Shown piece after piece: positions 1 to 8,236 of a DNA stretch of 45,109 bases. Each line of letters begins with the position of its first letter. Within the stretch, counting starts at the first letter, position 1. The notes under the pieces are model-generated. The model was given only the letters and a program-made list of their open reading frames with translations. It was not told the origin of the DNA and did not search any database. This DNA comes from Microcaldota archaeon (GTDB lineage Archaea; Micrarchaeota; Micrarchaeia; Micrarchaeales; CABMGC01): assembly GCA_027314605.1 (NCBI GenBank), contig DAHVAM010000002.1, positions 1-45,109 on the forward strand, given 5' to 3'. Position numbers and translations under genes: made by a program.

Positions 1-2
1 AA

Positions 3-518
3 ATTCAAAGGTTTGTGGGCTTATTACGCACAGGGAAAAGCATATTGGACGTTGGCTGTGGACCTGGAAAGCACACTAAACAACTTTTGGCTTTGGGGTG
101 TGCTGTCATCAGCATAGATTTTTCCGAAGAAATGCTGAAGGAAGGCAAACGGCTTGTGCCGGAAGGTGACTTTAGATTAATGGATATGCGACACTTAGAA
201 TTCGAAGTAGCAAAATTTGATGGCCTAATCTCTTTCGCCTCGCTTCTACACATCGAAAAGAAAGAAGTTGAAAATGTTCTCGAAGGCTTTAATCGAATAC
301 TTAAAACTGGAGGAATTTTAGCAGTTTCAGTAAGAGAGGGGGAAGGTGAAAGGATAGAAGATGATGGAGGAGTTAGAAGATTTTTCTCGCGATATACCCT
401 GTCTGAATTAACAGAATTCCTTCAAAAGGCTGGCTTCAGGGTATTAGAAACTAGTGTTAGCGTAGGAGAGTCTTCCGGCAAGCCTATTTGGCTAGTTACA
501 TTTGCAGAAAAAGCATAG
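3..518 (+). CDS. SAM-dependent class I methyltransferase, 5'-truncated by window edge
   Basis: ILDVGCGPGKHTKQLLALG motif I; frame stays open upstream of GTG at 15 to the window edge; AT-richer than neighbours. Confidence 0.8.
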   Translation: MQRFVGLLRTGKSILDVGCGPGKHTKQLLALGCAVISIDFSEEMLKEGKRLVPEGDFRLMDMRHLEFEVAKFDGLISFASLLHIEKKEVENVLEGFNRILKTGGILAVSVREGEGERIEDDGGVRRFFSRYTLSELTEFLQKAGFRVLETSVSVGESSGKPIWLVTFAEKA

Positions 519-591
519 TTAGAGACCTTACACTTTAAGAGGTTCAAAGCCAAGGTGCTTACCTGCCAGGCATAAACTCTGCCAAGGCGTC

Positions 592-1905
592 TTATTTGGA
601 AAAAGCCTTTAAAACACTGTCAAGTCTAGTGCCTCGCGGCGCCAGTTCGTAATTCACCTGTATTATGGGCTTGTTTACCTTCATCAACCGGTTCAAGTCA
701 GTCGGCGTCGCCGAAACGGCGAAATCGGATTTTGCCCTGTTTATAGTCGTCCTGAGGTCTTCTATCTCCCTCTTGCTGTAGCCTACTGCTGGGAGTTCAT
801 ACCTTAACTTGGGATATTTATCGAATGTTTTCTTTATTTCGCCTACCGCGAAGGGTTTAGCTTCCACTATCTTGCAGTTGTATTTCTTTGCGAGGACAGT
901 CGCTGCGCCGAATGGCATGTTCCCGTGTGTAATGGTAGGCCCGTCCTCAATCAGAAGGACCCTCTTGCCTTTTATCCTATCGGCATCTTTCGCAGAGACC
1001 ACAGAATCTGCGAATACAATCTCGGCGCTCGGATTGATCTTCTTCAGGTCTTCTACAACTCTCCCGATATCTTTCTTGTTTGCGGAATTTACCTTGTTTA
1101 TTATCAGGATGTCGGCCATCCGCGCCACAGTCTCCCCAGGGTAGTAGTTAAGCTCGTTGCCGGCTCTGAGAGGATCTGCGACTGTTATCATCAGGTCCGG
1201 CCTGTAGAACGGGGCGTCGTTGTTTCCTCCGTCCCATATTATAATGTCCGCTTCTTTTTCAGCCTGCTTTATGATCCTGCCATAGTCAACACCCGCATAA
1301 ACAATGAACCCGTTCCTGATGTGCGGCTCGTAATCCTCCCTCTCCTCTATTGTTGTCTTGTATCTGTCAAGGTCTTCAAGGGTCTCGAAGCGCTCTACCG
1401 CTTGGTCCTTCAGTATGCCATACGGCATCGGATGCCTTATCACGACCACGCGCTTCCCCATTTTCCTCAGGGCCTTCGCAACGTACCTCGAAACTTGGCT
1501 CTTCCCGCATCCTGTCCTGACTGCGCAGACGGCTATCAGGGGCTTACTTGACTTGATCATCGTGTGCACCGGGGAGAGGATCCAGAAATCGGCGCCTGCG
1601 GCGTTGCATATGCTTGCCTTCTCCATGACGTCGGCATACGGGAGGTCGCTGTACGCCATTATGCAAATATCCACATTCAGTTTCTCTATCAGCTCCGTGA
1701 GCTCCGATTCATCATAAATGCGTATGCCTTTCTTGTAAAGCGCTCCCGAGAGCTCCGGCGGATATGTCCTGTCGGATATGTACGGTATTTGATTCGCTGT
1801 GAAAGCAACAACGCTGTATTCGGGATTATCCCTGAACAACATATTGAAGTTATGGAAATCCCTTCCGGCTGCACCAAGTATCAAAACCCTCTTTTTCGCA
1901 GCCAA
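592..1905 (-). CDS. cpgS: Cyclic 2,3-diphosphoglycerate synthetase-like GTPase/P-loop protein; start probably TTG at 1905 rather than ATG at 1977
   Basis: KKRVLILGAAGRDFHNFN N-terminus, P-loop AVRTGCGKSQVSRYV; TATA-like TTTATAAA (about 1939-1947, minus strand) lies inside the longer ORF. Confidence 0.75.
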   Translation of the reverse strand: MAAKKRVLILGAAGRDFHNFNMLFRDNPEYSVVAFTANQIPYISDRTYPPELSGALYKKGIRIYDESELTELIEKLNVDICIMAYSDLPYADVMEKASICNAAGADFWILSPVHTMIKSSKPLIAVCAVRTGCGKSQVSRYVAKALRKMGKRVVVIRHPMPYGILKDQAVERFETLEDLDRYKTTIEEREDYEPHIRNGFIVYAGVDYGRIIKQAEKEADIIIWDGGNNDAPFYRPDLMITVADPLRAGNELNYYPGETVARMADILIINKVNSANKKDIGRVVEDLKKINPSAEIVFADSVVSAKDADRIKGKRVLLIEDGPTITHGNMPFGAATVLAKKYNCKIVEAKPFAVGEIKKTFDKYPKLRYELPAVGYSKREIEDLRTTINRAKSDFAVSATPTDLNRLMKVNKPIIQVNYELAPRGTRLDSVLKAFSK

Positions 1906-2095
1906 CCAATCATCTGATCTTAAAGAGGAGATGCATCTCTTTATAAATATCGGTTTGACGGGAAGCACATCTGGCATAAAGGCATTTCAGCAAGATGCCT
2001 TCCATAACCAAATCGAAACCTAAGCAAAACCAAAATGTTTGGTAGGATATTTAAACTGCGGATTATAATATTTAGACACGTATTTTGATGATATA

Positions 2096-3712
2096 ATGGG
2101 CAGAACTTCGGAGACAAAGAACAGGATATTGGAGCTGCTCAGGGGCGGCAACAAGAGGCTTGTTGACCTTTATCCGGCCCTTGAACTCTCCCCTGCCACA
2201 GTGAGCCAGCACCTGAAGGAACTCAAGGGGATGGGCCTCATATCCGAAGTTGACAATTCGCATTTCAAGAACGAGAAATACTACACCCTCGGACAGAGCC
2301 AGAACAAGGGCATCGGCCCGGATGGCTTTGTCATAGGCAAATCGCTGAGGGACCAATTACCCAAATTCGGCTTTGTGACAACAGGCATAGTTGCAGCAGC
2401 ATTGCTTGCTACCATTTTCTTTTCAAAAGTCCCTGGCCCTTACGGCAGCACACTTAACATACTGCTCACGGATCCGCCTCACGTTCCACTCGGGACCCAG
2501 GCATTGAACATCACCTATTCCTCCATTCAGGTTCATCTGGCCAACGCCAGCCCTGATTCATGGATAAACGTGAATGCCGCAGGCACAGTCGACCTCCTCT
2601 CGTTAGTGAACATGAGCAAGGTCATCGGCTCTGTGAACATGCCTGCAAACTCGATGATCGACATGGCGGCATTCAACATCACCAATGCAAAGATTGTCAT
2701 AGGCAATGTGAGTTATCCTGTCTCGCTCGGCAGCGACAGGGTGGTTGGCGACATAAGCAACAGGGAATTCTTTAACGGGAGCTCCGATCTGCTTGTGGAT
2801 TTCTCCCCTACGATAGTGACGCTGTACAATGCAAACTCCACCTCGTTCGAGATGGTCCCGTCTGTCAGGGCGTTAATGGTGGATAAGCAGCAATTTGCAA
2901 TGCCTATGAACGGCCCTGCCGGCAAGATACTCATGGATAACGAGGCCTGGCGGAGGATTAACGACTCCGGGGCGAGCATAGCTGTAACAAATGCCAGCAT
3001 AACGGCACAGGGAAACAGGACCGACATCAGCCTTGTCATCAAGGATACCTCCAACAGGAGCGTAGATCTTTACAATGTCATCCTATCAGGCAACGAGTCC
3101 CTCTATCTAAACACTGATTGGTTCTATGTGTCAGGGAACGCTTCCCGTGGAACGGCCAGGCGGGTCGTAGTTAGGGCATGGAATGGCGCAGTAATGCCTA
3201 CTGTCAGCATAATGCGGTTCAGGGAGTCGGGAAAAGGCGGAATGCTGGTCGCCACGAGGGTGAACTTCACAAACGCATACAACTGGAGCACCGGCGACAT
3301 CAATTATTCCTGGAAACCGGTTGAAGGACTACTCCCTCCCATGCCAAACGGCGCATGGGCGAAAATGGGCGTGCTCTACATGCCCGTAAACATCAACGTA
3401 GGCTTCGGCCCAGGCGCGGCAGCAGGCATGGCGACGGCATACAGGGTAGGGATGGCAAAGGCGCATCTCGGAGTGATGAGCCTGATAATAAACAACAATG
3501 CAACGCTAAGCGAACCCTCGCTCCCTGGTGTAATATTCAACAATACGCATGGCTACTGGCTGCAGCCCGGGCAGAGTGTCGCCTTGAGCTTCAACGGAAC
3601 CCTTGGGCTCGGCAACGGACTTCTGACGGCCACCTTCACGAACGGCACTTACACTGTGGCTGTTGTGGGGAGCGACGGCGCATTCGCCGATTCTACTATA
3701 AATGTTGGCTGA
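2096..3712 (+). CDS. Membrane-anchored winged-helix protein: N-terminal ArsR-like wHTH, one TM, large extracellular DUF4382-like, sequon-rich region
   Basis: ETKNRILELLRGGNKRLVDLYPALELSPATVSQHLKELKGMGLI wHTH; TM FVTTGIVAAALLATIFF; LLTDPPHVPLGTQALNITYSSIQVHL DUF4382-like start; many NxS/T. Confidence 0.75.
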   Translation: MGRTSETKNRILELLRGGNKRLVDLYPALELSPATVSQHLKELKGMGLISEVDNSHFKNEKYYTLGQSQNKGIGPDGFVIGKSLRDQLPKFGFVTTGIVAAALLATIFFSKVPGPYGSTLNILLTDPPHVPLGTQALNITYSSIQVHLANASPDSWINVNAAGTVDLLSLVNMSKVIGSVNMPANSMIDMAAFNITNAKIVIGNVSYPVSLGSDRVVGDISNREFFNGSSDLLVDFSPTIVTLYNANSTSFEMVPSVRALMVDKQQFAMPMNGPAGKILMDNEAWRRINDSGASIAVTNASITAQGNRTDISLVIKDTSNRSVDLYNVILSGNESLYLNTDWFYVSGNASRGTARRVVVRAWNGAVMPTVSIMRFRESGKGGMLVATRVNFTNAYNWSTGDINYSWKPVEGLLPPMPNGAWAKMGVLYMPVNINVGFGPGAAAGMATAYRVGMAKAHLGVMSLIINNNATLSEPSLPGVIFNNTHGYWLQPGQSVALSFNGTLGLGNGLLTATFTNGTYTVAVVGSDGAFADSTINVG

Positions 3713-3724
3713 GCTGGTATATCT

Positions 3725-4429
3725 ATGAAATCTAAGGGGGAGGCCACAATAAGCGTTGAGCACGTGAAGAAGGTCTATGCCACCAAGAAGCTCGAATACG
3801 TTGCGCTCAGCGATGTCTCGCTCTCGATAAAGAAGGGCGAATTCGTCTCGGTCCTCGGGCCCTCGGGAAGCGGCAAGACGACACTGATGAACCTAATAGG
3901 CACCCTGGACAGGCCCACCCGGGGGAAGATATTCCTGGACGGGGTAGACACCTCTTCACTGGACGACAATCAGCTTGCGCAGATCAGAAACCAGAAAATA
4001 GGCTTCATATTCCAGTCCTATAACCTTGTCCCATATCTCAATGTGCTACAGAATGTCACCTTGCCGCTGATGGTCGAGGCAAAGGACACGCCAGAAAATC
4101 TTGAAAGGGCAAAGTCGCTTCTTATCGAGATAGGCATGGAGAACACATTCGAGAAGAAGCCGAATGAGCTCAGCGGAGGCCAGCAGCAAAGGGTGGCGAT
4201 AGCAAGGGCGCTAGTCAACCAGCCTCCGATAATACTGGGGGACGAGCCTACGGGGAACCTTGACACAAAGACAGCAGAGGCAGTATTGAAACTGCTAACA
4301 AGGGTTTCGAGGGAGAACAATACGACTGTGCTGATAGTCACGCATAACCCGGAACTCACCGAGATAACGGAGAGGAGCATCTATATGAAGGACGGGCTTA
4401 TCGAGAGGGAGACAAAGCACAAGAGATAG
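3725..4429 (+). CDS. ABC transporter ATP-binding protein, MacB/LolD type
   Basis: Walker A GPSGSGKTT, signature LSGGQQQRVAIARAL, Walker B IILGDEPTGNLD. Confidence 0.93.
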   Translation: MKSKGEATISVEHVKKVYATKKLEYVALSDVSLSIKKGEFVSVLGPSGSGKTTLMNLIGTLDRPTRGKIFLDGVDTSSLDDNQLAQIRNQKIGFIFQSYNLVPYLNVLQNVTLPLMVEAKDTPENLERAKSLLIEIGMENTFEKKPNELSGGQQQRVAIARALVNQPPIILGDEPTGNLDTKTAEAVLKLLTRVSRENNTTVLIVTHNPELTEITERSIYMKDGLIERETKHKR

Positions 4430-4458
4430 GCTGATTACGCTTATGCAACGATGATATA

Positions 4459-6111
4459 ATGGAAAAGAAATTGTTTCTGCCTGTTTTTGCGATGGTGGCC
4501 GTGCTGCTCGTCGGCACTGCATTTGCGTCTAGCTCATGCCAGACTTTTTCGACACCCAACATCAAGGTGATAGGAACCGTGTGGGGCAACTCGACGCACC
4601 AGATATCCGCTGCGCCGGGACAGAGGGACGTGCCGCTGACAGTGACGCTGGAGAGCTACGATACCAACTGCGAATTCGAGAATATGGTGGGTTCCCTCCA
4701 GACTTACGGGGGAATAACTGACTTCCAAGGCTCATCAGCCTCGACAACCTACCTGCAGTCAATACAGCCCCCATCGATATTCACGATGACGTTCTACCTC
4801 GACATAGCAAGCAACATCTCCGTAGGACAAAACACGACGCTCACCTTCCCGCTTATCCTGCAGTGGGACTCGTTAAACGGCACGATAAATTCGAAGCAGC
4901 AGATAAACATAGGCGTGCCGATGCACGGCGCTGCAAACCTCACATTCTCGGCATTGAATCCTGACATAACCGCAGGGAAGATAACGAACATAACGCTTGA
5001 GGTGAAGAATACGGGAAGCGGCCTCGCCTCAGGCATAGGCACTGCGATATCCGGGAGCTCCGGAACCGGGGTAAGCCTCCTTTCTCAGCCACAGCAAATA
5101 GAGAACCTGGCGCCTAACCGAACGGCGAACGTGACCTTCAAGGCTTACGTCTCCCCGCAGCAGGCAGGCAACTCGCAGTCAGGCGCATCGATAATACTTG
5201 ACCTCGTCACCCACTACATAAACCCTTACGGGTATAACACGAGCATGGACAGCCAGCTCGGCCTCTTTGCCTCGACGCCGTCATCCTCCTCTCTTCTTGT
5301 CTCTGTAGCCAACCAGAGCCTGCTGGCAGGCAAGATAGTGAAGACAAACATAACGTTAACCAACACTGGCGCAGATCCCATCACAAACGTCTCCGCTGTA
5401 CTGACTCCTGAGAGCCCGCTCAGCATAATAGGCTCTGACAACCTCAACACTGTCTACGAAATACTCCCCGGAAAAAGCGCCGGCCTTCCAGTGGAGCTCT
5501 ACGTGCAGTCCTCCACCAGCGCAGTGGCGACTCTGGACATAGCACTGACGTATACCCTGGACAACCAGCAGAACACAGCCTCAAGGTCGATAAGCTTCAC
5601 GAACCCGGGCTACGTAAACGCGACTATAGTCAGCACCACGATCTCCCCATCCAGCCCTTCCAAGGGAAGCATCTTCTCGATAACCTCGACATTGGATAAC
5701 ATAGGGGCCTCGCCTGCGACTGCCGCATCTGTCACGCCGTTCCCTCCAGCAGGGATAAAGATACTGGGAAGCAACACCTCCTTCCTCGGCACAATACCTA
5801 TAGACACGCCGACAGCGTTCACTGTGAGTTTCACCGCAGACCCAGGCATCGCGGCAGGGGCGTACGCAATACCTGTAAGGCTATCCTACCTGAATAACCT
5901 CAACGAGATCCAGAACCAGACCTTCCACTATACAGTGAACATAGGTTCGTCTTCAGGCATCCAGGTGGCCAACGGCGGCTCCGGCACCACGCGCATCAAA
6001 GGCGGCGGAGGAGGGCTCCTGATAGCTGGAATCGTTGTCATCATAGTGATAGCAGGGGCTGGAGTGTATTTCTATCGCAAGCGCTCCGGGAAGAAGGGGC
6101 ACGCCAAATGA
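4459..6111 (+). CDS. S-layer-like (COG1361/CARDB-type) secreted protein with C-terminal TM
   Basis: Signal peptide, repeated Ig-like domains (ITNITLEVKNTGSG..., VKTNITLTNTGADPITNV...), C-terminal TM LLIAGIVVIIVIAGAGVYFYRKR. Confidence 0.75.
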   Translation: MEKKLFLPVFAMVAVLLVGTAFASSSCQTFSTPNIKVIGTVWGNSTHQISAAPGQRDVPLTVTLESYDTNCEFENMVGSLQTYGGITDFQGSSASTTYLQSIQPPSIFTMTFYLDIASNISVGQNTTLTFPLILQWDSLNGTINSKQQINIGVPMHGAANLTFSALNPDITAGKITNITLEVKNTGSGLASGIGTAISGSSGTGVSLLSQPQQIENLAPNRTANVTFKAYVSPQQAGNSQSGASIILDLVTHYINPYGYNTSMDSQLGLFASTPSSSSLLVSVANQSLLAGKIVKTNITLTNTGADPITNVSAVLTPESPLSIIGSDNLNTVYEILPGKSAGLPVELYVQSSTSAVATLDIALTYTLDNQQNTASRSISFTNPGYVNATIVSTTISPSSPSKGSIFSITSTLDNIGASPATAASVTPFPPAGIKILGSNTSFLGTIPIDTPTAFTVSFTADPGIAAGAYAIPVRLSYLNNLNEIQNQTFHYTVNIGSSSGIQVANGGSGTTRIKGGGGGLLIAGIVVIIVIAGAGVYFYRKRSGKKGHAK

Positions 6112-7439
6112 AGGCGCAAGACACCCTCTGGCTTGCCCTGAAGGGCATCTCGGAGCGAAAGGTCCGCACGGGGCTTACTGTACTCACTGTCATGATAGGC
6201 GTGGCAGCGATAGTCGCGCTCGTCTCCCTCGTGGCAGGTTTCTCGGTCAGCATAAACAAGTCTCTTGAGAGCATCGGGCCTACGGCAATATACGTGGTGC
6301 CGCACCCCTCGCACATCTTCACTGGCAGCGACATTGCTGTCATCGCTTCGCTGCCGAACGTCAGCAGCGTAGTGCCGCTGCTCACAGCCAATGCCAACGT
6401 GACTGTAGGCAACGAGCATGTCCCCGCTACCCTGATAGGGGTGAGCAACTACAGCATCAACGACGTAGCAGGGAACCTTACGCTCATGCAGGGCAGCTTC
6501 TTCAACGATTCCAGCACTTCAACAGCGCTTGTAGGATACAGCGTAGCGTACCCGAACGGCACCGGCACGCTCTCGCCGCTCACGCTCGATGAGCCTGTAT
6601 ACATGACACTTACCTCAAAAGGCGGCAAGAGGGGGGCGACCCTTGTGACGACTGGTGTGCTTTCCAAGTACGGAAGCTCGTTCTTCATCTCTCCGGACAC
6701 ATCGATCTTCATGCCGCTCCCTGCTGCCGAGAACCTACTGGAGACATACTCCTACAGTGAGATAATAGTAAAGGCCAGCAATGCGAGCACTGTAAATTCT
6801 GTCTACAATCTGCTCTCAACGATCTACGGCAACTCGGCAACGATACTTTCAGTGCAGCAGATAGCTGCAACAGTAAGTTCCATACTGGGATCGATAGGAT
6901 TGCTATTAGGCTCTATCGCAGGAGTCTCGCTGATAGTCGCGGGAATAAGCATACTCAGCATAATGATGGTTTCAGTGACTGAGAGAACCCGGGAGATAGG
7001 AATACTCAAGGCGCTGGGCTTCAAGAAGCGCGAGGTGCTCACGCTCTTCCTCGCTGAAGGCCTGATAATCGGGGTGCTCGGAGGCATAGTCGGGCTAGGC
7101 GTAGGCGCAGCGGGATCCTACGCGCTGCCCGGGCTTCTGTCCCACGGCCCTTCCCAGTCTGGAAGTCAGGGAAGCCCCGCGGGCCAATCCTCATCTGGGC
7201 CAAGAGGCGGCGCTGTTGCTGCAGGTGGCGGCGGCGGAGGCGGAGGCCCTTCTGGCAGCTCAAGCTCCGCATCAAGCTCCTCAAGCGGCCTGTCTTCGTC
7301 CTCGATAACGCCTGTGGTCACCCTGCAGGTTGCCATAGAGGCGATACTAATAGCTGTCATAGTCAGCGTCTTCGCAAGCCTTTACCCCGCGTGGAAGGCA
7401 TCAAATGTCGATCCCATAACTGCGCTGAGGACAGAATGA
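6108..7439 (+). CDS. ABC transporter permease, MacB/FtsX type, with Gly/Ser-rich extracellular insert
   Basis: ALKGISERKVRTGLTVLTVMIGVAAI N-terminus, ERTREIGILKALGFKKREVLTLFLAEGLIIG motif, SLYPAWKASNVDPITALR C-terminus; ATGA overlap with previous CDS. Confidence 0.92.
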   Translation: MKAQDTLWLALKGISERKVRTGLTVLTVMIGVAAIVALVSLVAGFSVSINKSLESIGPTAIYVVPHPSHIFTGSDIAVIASLPNVSSVVPLLTANANVTVGNEHVPATLIGVSNYSINDVAGNLTLMQGSFFNDSSTSTALVGYSVAYPNGTGTLSPLTLDEPVYMTLTSKGGKRGATLVTTGVLSKYGSSFFISPDTSIFMPLPAAENLLETYSYSEIIVKASNASTVNSVYNLLSTIYGNSATILSVQQIAATVSSILGSIGLLLGSIAGVSLIVAGISILSIMMVSVTERTREIGILKALGFKKREVLTLFLAEGLIIGVLGGIVGLGVGAAGSYALPGLLSHGPSQSGSQGSPAGQSSSGPRGGAVAAGGGGGGGGPSGSSSSASSSSSGLSSSSITPVVTLQVAIEAILIAVIVSVFASLYPAWKASNVDPITALRTE

Positions 7440-7526
7440 ATCCGTCCTTCAAAGGCAGACTCTTGGATTGCCGGCTGGGCATGGTTCTTTAATCTAAACG
7501 GAGTATTCTCAACATCCTCGGGTTTC

Positions 7527-8231
7527 ATGATGGCCACCCTTTCCGACACTACAGTCGTGCTCCCGACGCTCAACGAGGCTGACAACATACGCAAGGTGGT
7601 CGGGTCGCTTCTTGGGCGGTACAGTAAAATCCACATAATAGTGGCAGATGACGGCTCAGCCGATGGCACAGTCCAGGCCGTAAAAAGGATTTCATTAAAA
7701 AACCGGAACGTAAGGCTCTTGGACAGAAGAAATAGGCCAGTGCATGGACTGGCTGCCAGCATAATGGATGCTGCTCTCCTCGTCAGGACTCCGAATATGG
7801 TAGTGATGGATGCAGACATGCAGCATCCTGTGGGCAAGGTGGGGGAGCTGGCGGAGAAGCTCTCCGAGGCAGAGTTGGTGATAGGCGTGAGGACAAGGGT
7901 AAGGAACTGGGGTTTTTGGAGGCGCCTTGTCTCAAAAACGATCTCTTTCACCGCCTACGCTGTTTTCAAGATCAGGGGCAAGCCAACATCCAACGACATG
8001 ATGTCAGGCTTCTTCGCCATAAAGACGGGACTGCTCCGTGACATAGTCAGGAAAGACAGGAAGGGGTTCGTGGAGAGAGGATACAAGGTGCTGCTTGACA
8101 TACTCAAGATGGCCGGAAGCCGTACGACAATAGCTGAAGTCAATTATTCCACGTTCCACGACCGCACTGTAGGAAAATCGAAACTAGCGCCTAGGCACAT
8201 GCTTTATACCTTGGCTTCCATATTCGGATAG
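7527..8231 (+). CDS. GT2-family glycosyltransferase (dolichyl-phosphate mannosyltransferase-like)
   Basis: TVVLPTLNEADNIRKVV, IIVADDGSADGTVQAV, VVMDADMQHP. Confidence 0.9.
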   Translation: MMATLSDTTVVLPTLNEADNIRKVVGSLLGRYSKIHIIVADDGSADGTVQAVKRISLKNRNVRLLDRRNRPVHGLAASIMDAALLVRTPNMVVMDADMQHPVGKVGELAEKLSEAELVIGVRTRVRNWGFWRRLVSKTISFTAYAVFKIRGKPTSNDMMSGFFAIKTGLLRDIVRKDRKGFVERGYKVLLDILKMAGSRTTIAEVNYSTFHDRTVGKSKLAPRHMLYTLASIFG

Positions 8232-8236
8232 AATAC

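Noticed and set aside
540-600. Similarity of ccaggcataaa...ctctgcc near 567 and near 45026 as flanking repeats of an integrated element
   Set aside because: Shared words are only 7-11 bp with different spacing; compatible with chance.
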